A stretch of DNA of 64,000 nucleotides, taken from contig QZLH01000010.1 of the NCBI GenBank assembly GCA_003833135.1, positions 184,599 through 248,598 of the forward strand. Reading direction: 5' to 3'. The notes under the pieces were generated by a model. The model was not told where the DNA came from. It worked only from the letters and a program-made list of their open reading frames with translations, and searched no databases. This DNA comes from Oehlia diaphana. Lineage: Eukaryota > Glomeromycota > Glomeromycetes > Glomerales > Glomeraceae. The translations under genes were made by a program, and so were the position numbers. Position 1 is the stretch's first letter. Each line of letters begins with the position of its first letter. This document shows, one piece after another, positions 35,804-54,461 of this stretch.

Positions 35804-36411
35804 TCATATCATTGATATTTTTTCAAGGATTTCTTCTTTAATTTTATCGACTTCTTTACTAATATCGATAATAATAATTCTTTCCTCAGAATCTGGATTA
35901 GGTTCTTCTAAAGTATTTAATTGTGATTCTAACATATTTAATTTCATAAAATGATCTTTCCTTTCTATAATTCTTTGTTGTAATAATTCTTTACTTCCTT
36001 TCAAATATAAAAACCAAACTTTTATATCATTATTATCAGGAACATTTCTTAAAAATTCACGATAATTATATTTTAATGCTGAACACGCTACAAATATATA
36101 AGGTTTAGATAAAGTTTTAGATATATTAATGAATTCGTTCTTGACAGCATTTAACCAAGGTACTCGATCTTCTTCATCGAGCGGAATTCCCGATTTCATT
36201 TTTTGAATGTTTGAAGGCGGATGTAAGTCGTCTCCTTCAATAAAAGGAGCATCAAGTCCTTGTGAAATTAAGTTCCCAATATGGCTTTTTCCTGATGCCG
36301 ACACTCCCTATTTGAATGTTTATACAAAATTATTTAGGATTTTTTAAAAAGAATAGATTGCTTTATAACTATAAGTATTATTTTTACCATTAAAATCAAT
36401 ATTAAAACCAT
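35804..36411 (-). CDS. Gluconokinase
   Basis: Exon 1 is only 24 bases (36411-36388); exon 2 is 36307-35804. They join in phase to 175 residues, the usual size. Exon 1 encodes the first beta strand MVLILILM, and exon 2 begins with the P-loop GVSASGKSHIG. Further family marks are EGDDLHPPSNIQKMKSGIPL, the DRVPWL turn, VACSALKYNYREFLR, and the lid with KDHFMKLNMLESQLNTLEEP. The enzyme phosphorylates D-gluconate to 6-phosphogluconate, feeding the pentose phosphate pathway in the cytosol. The family often has STIG rather than SHIG after the P-loop lysine; His at that place is a small oddity. Without the short first exon the strand that precedes the P-loop would be missing. Confidence 0.92.
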
Positions 36412-36985
36412 GTTTAAAAAATTACGGGAAAAAGTGAGTATGTGGCTTATCTATTAAATGGCATATAATTATTATATCATTGATATGACGTTAAAATTGC
36501 TTAATCAATATAACTTTTCGCCATATTTGTAAGTCATAACCCTAATAAAAAGCTTTTTTTTAAAAATTATCATGTGATTAAAGTTTCTATCCCGTGATAG
36601 ACTGATAGTGACTTTACAATTTAAATTATGCACATTATGCACCTTATTACCAGGATAAAAGTTAAGATTTACGAAGGAAAGATTTACGGTAAATCATAAC
36701 TATAATTTAATATTTTTCCATTTATAGAACATTTACAGAAAGTCAACCGCTGAATTTTATTTTTATGTATTTTTATGTATTTTATATTTTATGTAAGGAT
36801 TAATGAAAAAATATTTTATTTCGGAATATAGTTATATTTAATAAAAAAAAAAAAAATTTTTTCCTTCTCCGTACCTCTCTTATCATAAAATAAAACTGTC
36901 TAAAATTATTAGACTTATTACTTTAAATAATATTATTTCTAAAAAAGTAAATTTATACTTTCAAACTTTCTTTTTACTGGCTTAA
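36412..36985. other. Divergent spacer between gluconokinase and arrestin-like genes
   Basis: No gene recognised. The 574 bases should contain both promoters. Nothing distinctive beyond A/T runs and short repeats of TTTTATGTA at 36760-36795. Confidence 0.5.
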
Positions 36986-38544
36986 ATGCAGGCTCTTTCA
37001 ACATATTTTTCCGATTTTTTTATTCAGCTTGTTGAACCTGCGAGAGAATATTTTCCTGGTGAAGAAGTTCATGGTATGTATTTACTTTATAAATATTATA
37101 TCTTTTTGCTCTTTAAAAGAAATAACCCATTTTTTTATTCGTTTGTGTCTTTAACGTTTATAGGAGCCATTATTGTACAAAGTTCTAAAACAATTAAATC
37201 ATCAGCCGTTCGTCTTAAACTTAGAGGAAAAGTAACATCAAAGGATCGTGATTTTTGTCTTTTTGAAAAAGAAGTATCAATAGGAGAACATAAACAAGTA
37301 GAAAAATATTTACATTTTCCATTTTCATTCAATTTGCCAACCGATATTCCTTCATCCTGTATGGTAATTATAATCTTACAATCTCATTATTATTAAATTT
37401 ATTTATGAATTTTTTATTTATTTTCTCTTTAAAAAAAAATAAGTTTTCTGGATATGGTATTACATATACATTAAAAGCTGCATTACAAACGGTATCATGG
37501 TTATCGGAAACATTTTTACGTAAATGTTCAACGGAGATTAAAATTTTAGATGATATAAATATAAAAAATTATCCTCCACCAATTGTTAGACCTTTTCAAA
37601 TTGAAGTTAAGGGGAAAAAGAAATTTCGTGGCTATGCTCATATAAATATTGAAATCTCAAAGGGTGCAATTATGAGAGGTAAAGAATCTTTTTTTTTTTT
37701 TTTTATGCAAATCTTTTATTTTATTTATTTATAATTTAACATTGAATATCCTTAATAAGGCCAATCTGTCCCAATTAGTATTCATATAAAACATATCGCT
37801 CCTATTAAAAATCTTGAAGGTGTACTTATAGCTTTATATAAAAGAACAAAAACTATATCAAAAAATGGGTTTGTATCTGTTTTGTTTCAATATTCTTTTA
37901 ATCAATTATTTAAATTTATAATTAACAAACTTTTTGTTTTTGTTTTATATATTAGTAAAGAAGAAACTACGCGTAAAGTAATATCATCGACAGTCTTGCC
38001 TATATTAATTAATCCAGATACATCTGAAGCAACAATTAATACAAAAATAACAGTTCCAAATAAAGTGCCACCAACGGTTAATAATGCGAGATATTTTTTC
38101 ATATCATATTCAATAGAAATTAACGTAGATTTAACTATTAAGAAAACAATATTCGAAACTTCTAGTAAAGTGGGAAAACATAGTTATGCTCATTTAAGAA
38201 AGAAAATGGGAAAATATAATGGTTATTTTAATATACCGCTTGTAATAGGTACAACTGACGATAGTAATTATAATAACAATGATTACACTAATATTCATGA
38301 TCATAATCATCATATGAGACGTCCAAGTGAATGGACTATTGGTTCTACAAATAATCATCCAATTGATCCTTCATTTTTATCAGCATTATCAGATTCATAT
38401 AACAATTGTCATTATCATAATGAAGATGGAGATAATTATGCAATGTCTTGGGATGGAACAGGAACAATCTCTCCCATACCATCTGCTCCTTCTGTAGATG
38501 ATTTTGAAGTATATGATGATTTTAACATTCATTATTCTTCATAG
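36986..38544 (+). CDS. Arrestin-domain protein, Rim8/ART-like
   Basis: Exons 36986-37073, 37164-37363, 37444-37678, 37760-37868 and 37956-38544 join in phase to 406 residues. The arrestin N domain is recognisable by LVEPAREYFPGEEVHGAIIV, KSSAVRLKLRGKV, YLHFPFSFNLPTDIPSS and GYGITYTLKAAL. The C domain includes VPISIHIKHIAPI and IEINVDLTI. The last 130 residues are Asn/His/Ser/Asp-rich. Fungal alpha-arrestins recruit Rsp5-type ubiquitin ligases to transporters, and Rim8/PalF binds the pH sensor Rim21. No PPxY motif is visible in the tail, so the Rim8 or an adaptor-independent role is favoured weakly; exact subfamily is open. Confidence 0.8.
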
Positions 38545-39006
38545 ATGTTACTTCACCTTTTATTTTATATATTATTATCTATCTATTTTTATTTTTTGTA
38601 AATTATATTTAGCCGAAAATTCAATTGGTTAAGGAAAATACGATTTAATGTAAAATAAGTGTAAATATTATCATTAGTAATGAAAGAATTTCATACAAAT
38701 CATTTAAATACGATATATATATCACATATATGATCAAGTGATAATTTTTAAAGTTGAAGAAACAGTAGTACATGTAAAACATGACGTGTTTTTTTACGCG
38801 TCGCATATCACGAATCAAATAACAAAGTATAGAAAAATTATGTAAAATTGTAAAATTTGATTTTATTTCAGTGAATGATAATAATTTGTGAACCTATACT
38901 TTGATTACTCATGATACGAAACCAATAATATTAATAATTACTATTCTAATAATTACAAATAATTTTATTATTTTATTTTATCCCTAAAGTAAAAAAAAAT
39001 ATGAAG
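38545..39006. other. Convergent spacer between arrestin-like and HSP60 genes
   Basis: No gene recognised. It holds the 3-prime regions of two convergent genes, A/T-rich throughout. Confidence 0.5.
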
Positions 39007-41466
<2,460 letters not shown>

Positions 41467-42135
41467 ATGGTACGCGTTTATAAAAATTTCAGATATATCT
41501 TTTTTCGATTAAAAGTATAATTTTGTGAAAAACGGTTGTGAAAAAAAAAAAATTTTTTTTTTAAAAAAATTTTTTTAGGCAACGGCCACTAAGAATGTAA
41601 AAGCTATAATTCCACTTCTTGACCGCGTACTTGTTCAACGTATTAAACCAGTACAGGTACATCATTTATATCACTTTAATTATCGTGTAACACTATTCTA
41701 AAAAATTTTTAAAATATACGTTAGAAAACCTCCTCTGGTATCTTAATTCCTGAAAAATCACTTGAATCTTTAAATGAGGGAGAGGTTATTTCGGTCGGTA
41801 AAGGTGCATTAGATAAGGTGATTGTAATATAGATTTGTTTTAAATTACCATCCATCTGTGTTTCTGACGCGTGTTTTATATATCTCATAAATGAATTAGG
41901 AAGGAAAACACGTTCCAAATCAAGTAAAACCAGGAGATCGTGTACTTCTTCCATCCTACGGAGGTAGTACTGTTAAAGTTGGAGAAGAAGTAAGTCATGT
42001 ATTCTGATTTTTATTTTATTTTATTTTTTTTTTTTGATTAAAATATACGATTTAAATTATGTTTCAAATTCATTCAATTAGGAATATACACTTTTCCGTG
42101 ATGCTGAAATTTTGGCTAAAATTGAGGAAAAATAG
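41467..42135 (+). CDS. hsp10: Mitochondrial co-chaperonin Hsp10
   Basis: Exons 41467-41469, 41579-41656, 41725-41817, 41900-41989 and 42082-42135 join in phase to 105 residues. Exon 1 contributes only the ATG, followed at once by a GTACGC donor. The protein shows IIPLLDRVLVQRIKP, the mobile loop KTSSGILIPEKS that docks on Hsp60, EGEVISVGKGALD, VKPGDRVLLPSYGGS and LFRDAEILAKIEE. Length and motifs match Hsp10/GroES. It caps the Hsp60 chamber in the mitochondrial matrix. Reading on from the same ATG without splicing gives only a short Phe/Tyr-rich frame, so the spliced model is strongly preferred. Confidence 0.95.
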
Positions 42136-42428
42136 CTTGTTTAATTTTAATAATTCAGTTCTTTTGAACAATGGTGTAGTAAGAAAATATTAATAAATCA
42201 AACTTTAAACAATAATAATTGTTTGAGATCTTTTGGTAATATAGACCGAATTTTGGTATTTTTTTAAATTCTTTATATATAAAGATGATGTTCTAAAAAT
42301 TGTTTGTATCCCAAAATTGTTCAAAAAGATAAAAAAAATTAATTAAACCCAAAATAAATTATAAATAATAAATAATATCTATACATTTCATCCGTATTTT
42401 ATCCTGAACCTTTAACCAATTGTCCAAA

Positions 42429-45400
42429 CTATATCCCTGCAGCTAACGATTCTCTTAAATCTCTTGAAAGTCCGGATATAATAATGTTTGCTTGTAATTT
42501 TAGCTTTTCACGTTGTTTAGGTGTAGGTATAGAGGGCAATACGCCATTATTGTCTCGCGTTGATGAAGATTGTTGTGGCGATTTACTTGATAGTTTCTGC
42601 AAAATATAATTGTTTAATACAAATTATTTATGTATATAGAAACTTGAACTACTTACCAATTCGTCTTTTACTCTTACTAGTAAATCCACTAATTCCATTT
42701 CGTCTTTACCAATCATCCATTTCCTTACATCATCATCACATAATACTTGTAAATAACGTTTACGTAACTCGTTTTGTGCTTCTATGGTACGTTGTCTGAG
42801 CCATGTAGCAAAATTACCGCATTTTAGAAATTGTGCGTAAAAATTTAGATAAGTGTCTGTAGACGTCGTTGAAAAATTTTTTGATTTAAAAGGTATTTGT
42901 GGTCCTATTCGCGACAAAATTATTAGTTATGCAAAAATAGAATTATACTTTAAAATAATGTTAAATATTATTACCGTGTTCTTGTAACGATTTCAAAAAC
43001 ACATCAGTTTTAAATGGCTTAAGTAGTGGAGGTTCTTGTGAGGAGGAGAGTGTTCTAAAAAGCATTATTTTTTTGTTAACATAAATAATTTAATATCATA
43101 TCATCATCAAGTCATTTTCTACTAGGAACATACATATGAAATGGTATTAACGTAGAAAAATATCGGTTAAGTGGCACCAAAAATTTTTCCGTGAGATCAA
43201 CGAAATATCTCCTCAAAATATTATTCAATAAATAATCTCAAATTACAAAATCAAAAAATTATTAGCATAAAATTTCTAAACCACTCTTCATGTTATTAAC
43301 TTACCTGGTGGATATCCACGAGCTATTGCTTCTGCAAGCAGTTTCAGTATAGCTTTATCTTTAGCTATAACAGATTTTCGTTTACTTGTTACTCCCTAAA
43401 GAATATGATAAGTTTTACAAGATGTACGTCGACGAATATTTTATATTTGCTTAAGTAAATATTTCTTACTTGTACAAAATCGAGCGATGAAGCATTTAAT
43501 CCTTTCCATGAAGAGTCACCTGATTTTCTTGATTTAGATTTTCCAACTCTTATTATATGTGGCCAATGTTGTAAAGCTTTTGTAAAGAATGGATTTGTCA
43601 CTCCGATAATTATATTTGAAGAAGGCTATAAAACGGATGATAAAGAATTTTAATTCATGTATTATGAAATATTTGATAAAACTATATAATTATGTCCACC
43701 TTGTTCTTCGTTACAAAAGACTTAAAATCCGAATCCTGAATTGTAAAATATGGTCGGTAATCCCCACAATAAGGTATCTACGATAAATAATAGTTAATTT
43801 ATAATAAATAAATAATAAAATTTTGAATAAGTTAAATTTGATTATATCATTATAACATACTGGATTAATAAGATCCACCAATTCTAACACAGTCTCACTA
43901 CATATTTTTGGATCAGGTGCCATCAATACAATAGGTTCTGCAAATAACATCAATTCCCAACATAACCATAAATCTTTTAACATATCTTTAAAATATGTAA
44001 ACATAGTAACTGGTGGCAACGAAGCAAGAATTTGAGTTTCTGGTTGATAATTTGCCATATCAAATGGACATGTTTCAAGAAGCTGTGGCTTATTAGGTTG
44101 TGATAATTCTACTTGTATAACATTCCCCAGAAATGGAAGGTCAAAATGGTTTCCTGGTGCTGGAGGTTTCCAGCTAGCAATATCATGACAAGCTGCTTCA
44201 AGCATAGGTTTACCAACGTCAAAATATGCTGGCCCAAGAATAGAGGCCATTTTTGAGAAAAGACCAACATATGGATATTGTGATAAAATAACTAAAGACT
44301 TCTGAAAATAACCACGCCTTATTCGCGGATCTTTCTTTTGACGGAAGAAAACATAACCATATAAAAATCCTGCGTCGGCTGTTGGACCTAATTAATATAG
44401 CATTGTTACTCAATATATTGTATGGGTTTAATTTCTCAACAATAATAACTACTCATTTATGTTCATATTAAATTTTATCATCCATGATAGTTCCACACAC
44501 CAAACTCATCCAAAATTTAATGGATCAGGAGGTATTAAAACTCTTTATCTGAACATTTATAAATTAAATTATCATACAAAATAAATTTGTTATGCAGCTG
44601 TTAAAATGAACTTTCCAACGCTAATATGCTCGTATTTTGAAACAGTGCCAAATTCATACATAACAAATGAATTAATTTTTATGACTAACCTGAAGAAACC
44701 AATCCAGATTGTGAACATCTTATACGAAAATTAAATACTGTATCTCCCACGTCAAATGAATTCGAATCGGGGAATGCAGAAAAACAAATATTTTTCTTTT
44801 CATCATCTGTCAACTCTAAAGGCGGATACATTAAATCCATTGCCTGCCCCAATTCTAAATCGAAATTAATTACACAAAAACATAACATCCAATTCCTGAA
44901 ATTGTCCAATGCTAATAATTGGAATTCAATTATATCCCAATCGTTTAATTTTGTATCATCATGTCGTTCCAATTCTTTTTCTTTTAATGAACCAGATGTA
45001 TTTGATTCATTGAGGGAATTAGAACTGTTTGTCCTTTTTGAACTTGATTCGTCTAATTCTATTGAAAATATTTCACAATCGTTAAAGGGATTTCGGACAA
45101 AAGTTGGAGTAAAATATAAACTATGAGGCTCTTTTGAATAACTTAAAGATCTTTTCATTGTATTTCTTTTTAGTTTTTCAGGAAAATTTTCTATCTGCTC
45201 AGGCTCTTCTTTATTGGTACTAATTGTATCTGGAAGTCTTGTCGTGGAATGAAAACCCTTCTTCATTAAATGCGTAGTAGAGGAAGAAGGTGAAGAATAT
45301 GACGAAGAATAGCGTGGAGAAGGGGCTAAAGAAGTATTTGTTATGTTGTTGGTTTTATTCGTTATTGGATTTAATGGCAAAGGTGAAGACGACAAAGATG

Positions 45401-45602
45401 TTAAATCCGGACTAGAGTTTTTTGAAGAAGGCTGAGAAGGAAGTGTTGATAATTTATTGACGAGAATTGGATTCCCCGTAATTGGTGACATTCCTGAAGG
45501 GGCTACAGAAGCCGAAATATGTGAACTAGGCTTCCTGGCAGGAATAATAATAGGAGGTGAAGGAGCGTGAACTTCAAAAGTATAAGTTGATTCCTTTGTC
45601 AT
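42429..45602 (-). CDS. DENND6-type DENN-domain Rab exchange factor
   Basis: Nine exons (45602-44690, 44387-43861, 43777-43700, 43625-43470, 43395-43305, 43236-43134, 43054-42975, 42904-42657, 42596-42429) join in phase to 787 residues. Residues 1-200 are Ser/Pro-rich and likely disordered. The DENN module begins near residue 233 with [20 protein letters not shown] and [21 protein letters not shown], close to animal DENND6 (FAM116). Then [46 protein letters not shown] uDENN/cDENN text, [10 protein letters not shown] and [19 protein letters not shown] follow. DENND6 activates Rab14-like GTPases in endosomal recycling; the fungal substrate is unknown. It diverges from PEX2 over 160 bases. Confidence 0.9.
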
Positions 45603-45762
45603 TTTCCTTGTTTAGAAACAAACAAGTTGGGCAAAATTCAAATGAATTGAATGGTTAGATCAATTTATAATAATACAATGTGTACAAACTTGCATTGACC
45701 TCCAAACTAAATTTGGAGATAACGTTGATCATTAACATTGCTTTTTTTTTTTTTATTACAAA

Positions 45763-47279
45763 ATGATTCCCAACGATTCAAATAAAGATAATTTGCTTAC
45801 CGATTCTGTGACAACCGCAAGTTTGAATTCGAGTAATGCTGCTTTCTGGAAGAATGATTGGTTGAATGTTCAAAGTTCACTATCTTCGCTACGAAATTCG
45901 TTAGCGTCTTTTCCTTCTTCTCCTTTGCGCATTATGCGAGTTAGCCAGTTAGACGCTGACTTATTAGATTCTGAGCTTTTTGGATTATTTAAAGAGCAAT
46001 TGTGGCTATTATTCAGCGTAATTATTTTGTTACTATTATAATTAGGTTATGTGTAATGTTATTTGCTAAATTGTACATTTTACAGCCTCAAATTAAACAA
46101 ACTTTTGAGCCAGAATTGCTTGCTATTCTGCATTTAATATGTCGTCTTACCGTTTTAGAGTCTGGCGCGACTTATGGCGCGCAATTGCAGAATCTTAAAT
46201 ATCGAAATGAGAAACAACATTGGGGAGGATGTGTGAAGTTGATCATTTTGTATAAGCAATTGACTGTCTTTTAATATTTTAAACGATCGGATTGATTTAA
46301 TACGCGTCATATAAATATATTTTTAGTACAATCTATAACCAAAGACTCGCCATTAACAACATATCAGAAATTTGCGTACATCGCGTTGACAGTAGGAGGT
46401 CAATATATATGGATTCGCATCAGTCGGCTGGTGATAGCGCAAGGATGGAGTGAATTAAGTGAGGTAATATGGATTCTAATATAAATATGAGATTCCGAAA
46501 CCTAAATATTTTTGATATAATTTAGGATGATCCCCGAAAGATATTCTGGAAAGTATTACAAAAAGTGGAAAACATTTATAAAACAGTATCTTTATTAAAT
46601 TTTTTGATATTTTTATATGATGGCAAGTAAGTGTAGATATTGAATTGATGTGAAAATTCTATATTAATGTTAGTATGCTAACTTAGTATGAACGATTATT
46701 TTTAGGTACAGTACATTAACTGATAGAATTCTTTCAATGCGTTTAGTTTATGCTCGTAGAATAATGAATAGACAAGTTAGCTTTGAATTTTTAAATCGAC
46801 AATTGGTTTGGCATGCCTTTACGGTAAACTTGATTTTTTTATATCGAAAACTTTTTTTAAAAAAATTTAATATAATTTTGATATGTTTTTCATAGGAATT
46901 TCTTTTCTTCATTATGCCTCTTATTAACTTGCGTAAACTTAAAAACCTTTTAAAACGTAAACTTCTCCCTGAATCTTACTTCAGATCCAATTTACTTGAT
47001 TTTTTACCTATACATATTTGTGCTATATGTCATGAGAATCAATCAGCTTCAAATGCATCTGCTGTTATCTCGTCTAAGGTTCACAATCCATATGAAACGA
47101 ACTGTGGGCATAAGTATTGTTATTTTTGTATTAAAACTAAATTGCTTCAAGAAGGCGGAACCTGGCAATGTTTAAGGTGTGGTGCGGAAGTGAAAGAAAT
47201 TAGAAGATTTTTAGAGAAGTTAGTTGAAGAGGAGGAGGAAAATGATAGAACTAATAAAGGAAAACAGCCGGCAAGATGA
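45763..47279 (+). CDS. pex2: Peroxin Pex2, RING-type ubiquitin ligase
   Basis: Exons 45763-46017, 46086-46230, 46327-46463, 46526-46626, 46706-46823 and 46896-47279 join in phase to 379 residues. The N-terminal region has the Pex2/Pex12 membrane domain: VSQLDADLLDSELFGLFKEQ, ALTVGGQYIWIRISRL and ILSMRLVYARRIMNRQVSFE. The C-terminal RING is a C3HC4 set at about C294, C297, C322, H324, C327, C330, C344 and C347 (CAICHEN, NCGHKYCYFC, WQCLRCG). With Pex10 and Pex12 it ubiquitinates Pex5 for receptor recycling at the peroxisome membrane. Exon 2 has two near donors; the one at 46231 keeps the phase. Confidence 0.93.
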
Positions 47280-47483
47280 ATGAATGCCTACGTTTAGCTC
47301 AAATATATCGAGTAAAATTTTCTGTAATAAATCTTACGTTAAATAAAATAAATATAAAAATCCTAGATGATTATCTAATTTTGAGGTTATTATAATTTTA
47401 CTCTGGATTTATGTTTGTAGATCAATATTATAATGTTCGATTAATGTTCGATTAATTACTACTTTTCCTTTCACTTTTATATA

Positions 47484-50928
<3,445 letters not shown>

Positions 50929-51160
50929 AATATAAGGTAAGTAGCTTGCATTGAAATTATATTAAATAAAAAAAAAGATCTAAATTTTTTAAGTTACTTT
51001 TAGCGAAAGGGGAGAGAAGTATAAATTAATTATAATTATGAGAATTTTTGCGATTATACGCAAAATATATAAATATTTTTTTTTTTTTGTTTGATAATAA
51101 GTCAGCACTTAGTTATAAAATTATGACAAGTGTTTCTTTTCACACCCTCAATCACTTCAT

Positions 51161-52361
51161 TTAACCCAAATCCATTTCATCATCTTCAATTTTACCATTT
51201 GCCGTTTCATCCTCCACAATTTGACCATCCTCCATTTCATCGTCCTGCGCGGGTGTTACACCATTCGTTATGGACGGAGATGGATTGTCATATGGAGTAT
51301 GAACACCGTTTCTCGTCTCTACATGTGTCGTGTGATTCATGAGTGGTGTTGTTGACCCCGAATTAATAATTTCTCTATTTAAATTATCATTTACTGTCCC
51401 CGAAGGATTTATGGAGCCGTTTTCTCGAACATCAGGGCTCATTTCTTCCTCACGAGGGATGCGATACGAGTCCAAAATTTCTTGTACGCAAATACCTAAT
51501 TCACGAACATTACAATCAGTAATTTCCCACCATAATAATCCGTTGCTTGGATTAATGTTTAATTGAAGATCCATCATTTGAGCCGCTATGTATATTGCGG
51601 CACTTGCGATAGTTTCGGGCTTTTGAAATAGACACATAGGTGTCAAGTAACTTTAAAGAGAATTAATATATGAATTAGCGTATAACTTATTCCAACTTCA
51701 ATTAATAAATAATTTGACACAATACATTTCAATTTTTTTTACCTATCGTTTATTATTGCCCAAGCATGAGATGCAAAATTTTGCAATACATTTTTGTCAA
51801 CACCTATACCAATTAATTATTAAGTATAATAAATTCGAGGAACGTGATTAGCAGTAATTAAAAAAATTGACTACCTTTCAGTGTTTTTACGAAGTCGAGC
51901 AGTACTTTATATGGCTTATTAATCGCTAGGTCAAAACAGAGGGTTGCTGCGATCATCGGCTCCTTTTTTTTAATAGTCCTCGACCAATGCTCAATTTCCC
52001 CTTCGTCTTTGACATAAGGTGATAGATCTTTTCGCGCAAACTTTGCACAACTTGAAGAAACTTGAGATATTTTTCTCATTGTTTCTTCAGTTTTACAAGC
52101 TAATAATATACATGCTCCGGCGATCTCATACTTGTGATGTCTTTTAAAGCTCCTCAACATAAAGAACCTATGATAATATGTTGCCGCCGTTGCTATTGTG
52201 TTTTGAGGTATATTTAAGTTCCAACTGACGTTTAAGAGGAATTTCATTCCTACCCTTCTTGTAATTCGTTCTTCTGTCAGAGAGGTTCCATCTCGGCGAG
52301 AAGGAGTATTATTAATATAGTCAGCTTTATTAAAACGCCAATTGGCAGAAAAGGCGGCCAT
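51161..52361 (-). CDS. C-type cyclin of the cyclin T/K (Pch1, P-TEFb) group
   Basis: Exons 52361-51875, 51803-51743 and 51650-51161 join in phase to 345 residues. The N terminus has WRFNKADYINNTPSRRDG and EERITRRVGMKFLLNV, then the cyclin-box core PQNTIATAATYYHRFFMLRS and ILLACKTEETMRKI. The second cyclin fold includes KEPMIAATLCFDLAINKPY, ILNDSYLTPMCL-type text and ASAAIYIAAQMMDLQL. The PSRRDG and KTEETMRK marks place it with transcription cyclins T/K that activate Cdk9-type kinases on RNA polymerase II. The last 100 residues are acidic and Thr/Asn-rich. It shares strand with PAF1, also an elongation factor, 343 bases upstream of it in the minus direction. The frame is open further upstream, but MAAFSANWRF is the better start. 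Confidence 0.9.
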
Positions 52362-52704
52362 ATCGAATGCAGTATAAGATCGTGTATTTTGAGATAGAGT
52401 AATAGAAAAAAATGTTCGACAAAAAAAAAAGAAAAAAATATCTAAAATTGTGTAACAGTATTGACTGTAACACTTAATTTTGGTTAAATCAAGAATCTTT
52501 AAAATCAAACTTCTAGATTTTTTTTTTCTATACTTCTATTTGATATTTTTAATATTCAAATTATTATAATTGACCTGATAATTGTTTCATTTATATAAAT
52601 AACTTAGAATGTAGCTATCTTAATAGATTATAAATTATTAATTACTAAAATCACTAGAACTAGTAGTGTGATAAAACTTATTTAAAAAAAATTTAATATA
52701 GAAT
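52362..52704. other. Spacer between PAF1 and cyclin genes
   Basis: No gene recognised. These 343 bases hold the PAF1 3-prime flank and the cyclin promoter region; A/T-rich with no distinct motif. Confidence 0.5.
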
Positions 52705-54461
52705 TTAGTCAGCATCAATTGTGTTGTCGCTGCCAAGTTCTTCGTCAAATAATTCTTCCTTTTCATCATTATCAGTCTTTAATTTCCTGTTAGATGTCCA
52801 ATTATCTGTATAATCATCATTGATATCGCGTTTTCGTTTCCCAGATATATCATTATTTTTGTCAATGTCCTTATCAAAATCATCATTATCATCACTATCT
52901 AGTCTCTCCGGCGTCCTTTTTTCAATGTTTTGAACATATTCTACGTTAAGGTACGTACTACCGCCTTGTAATTCAGGCATTTGTATTCGTTCCTATTAAA
53001 ATGGAAATAAACCATAAGTATTGAAAAAAAGGTAAACAGGCCATTATTATATTTACCGAGGTATCCCTTCTACGTTTAAGTACTGATGCAACATAAAGTT
53101 CAGAATAAGAAAATATTTTCTCATTTTTTCCATCAGTTGGATTTTGTTCTACAAATAATAAATCTTGATTTTCCATAACGGTATCACTATCAATATTATA
53201 ATCTCTGACCCATTTAAAGTGATACACCTATAATTGACAACGAAACCTAGTTAATTTAGATAATGTATTGCATTAAAGATTAATAAAATCTACCTCGTTT
53301 TTTGTATCGTCAAAACTTTTAATTTTCACTAGTCTATTTGCAGATTCTACATCTGGAACATACAATCGAAATAGATTTTTTCCATGTCGGTCTTCGCCCG
53401 GAATTATTATGGCTTTGCTCATCCTCAGTTCCTTTTCTGCTCCTTTGTCCTTGTAACAAATTAAATATTATTTAAACATCTCATATTATAATCATATAAT
53501 TATAATTATTTATTACTCACTTCATCATCATCAATTTCATATCCTTCCCACGGATCTCTATCAAATTTATTCTGGCCACGTAAACTTTCTTGAAATTCCG
53601 GAAAAACAGGAATAATTTCTTTCACTTTTAATGAAGAATTTGATGGATGTTTTAATGTTGAAAGAAATTCTGGGTCATTTGCTTTTTCAAAAGTTCTATC
53701 AATGGCCTTAATCTGCTCTTCATGAGATTGATCCACCAGGTCTAAATTAGCTTTCAGAGCAGCCATCCTAAAGGATTTCGTTAGTTCTACTAAACCATTA
53801 TTCAATCGTTAAATCGACATGCATATTAAACTATCTTACCGACTCTCCATCGTAGTCGTCTTATTTGTTTTATAAACAGCTTCTGAATCTAAGTACTGTG
53901 TACGTCTTAACCATTCTTTAGGCTCATTCCTTGATAATCTTTTTAACCTTGATAAATCCTGATTTACAGTTACTGGATCTTTACCTACACAAAGCAAAGC
54001 TTGATCATTTATATCAAATGAAGTAGTTTCTCTTCGGGGATTTAACCCTAAAAAAAAAGAACAAAAAAAGAATTAATACAAAAGATAAATGTGTGAATAA
54101 ATTAAATAAAAACAATAAACCTGATTCATCCCCAAGAAAAAGTCCCGGGTAGTCACTAAGTTCGGTTTTCATTCCTAGGTCATAATCACTTATTAAAGGG
54201 AGACGAGAAGCTTGAAATGATTCGAAAAATGAATCGGGTTCTGTTAAATAGTTAAGATCAACATTCCAACTAAGATCGAGTGGTAAATGTTCCGGTGTTG
54301 GAGGGATGTGTCGATATTTCAAACTACATATGTAATTAAAGTCGGCACGATTTTTATTCCTAGAAATTATGTTAATAAGTATTTGCAAGAATTGCGCGAT
54401 TATGCTTAAACAAATTAATGTATAAAGATAAATTTCAATACTTGGATTTTGAAGACGACAT
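52705..54461 (-). CDS. paf1: Paf1, subunit of the Paf1 elongation complex
   Basis: Exons 54461-54442, 54359-54121, 54047-53840, 53767-53521, 53449-53294, 53227-53057 and 52992-52705 join in phase to 442 residues. The conserved N terminus reads NRADFNYICSLKYRHIPPTP, then LPLDLSWNVDLNYL, matching Paf1 proteins. Mid-region marks are LSRNEPKEWLRRTQYLDSEA, HPSNSSLKVKEIIPVFPEF and FRLYVPDVES. The YHFKWVRDYN block and an acidic C terminus (DDNDDFDKDIDKNNDIS) follow. The complex travels with RNA polymerase II and promotes H2B ubiquitination and H3K4/K36 methylation. Exon 1 is only 20 bases and encodes MSSSKS. Confidence 0.93.

Noticed and set aside
52362..52508. Upstream extension of the cyclin frame
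   Set aside because: The extra 49 residues are Phe/Ile/Lys-rich and match A/T-rich leader; the MAAFSANWRF start fits the family.
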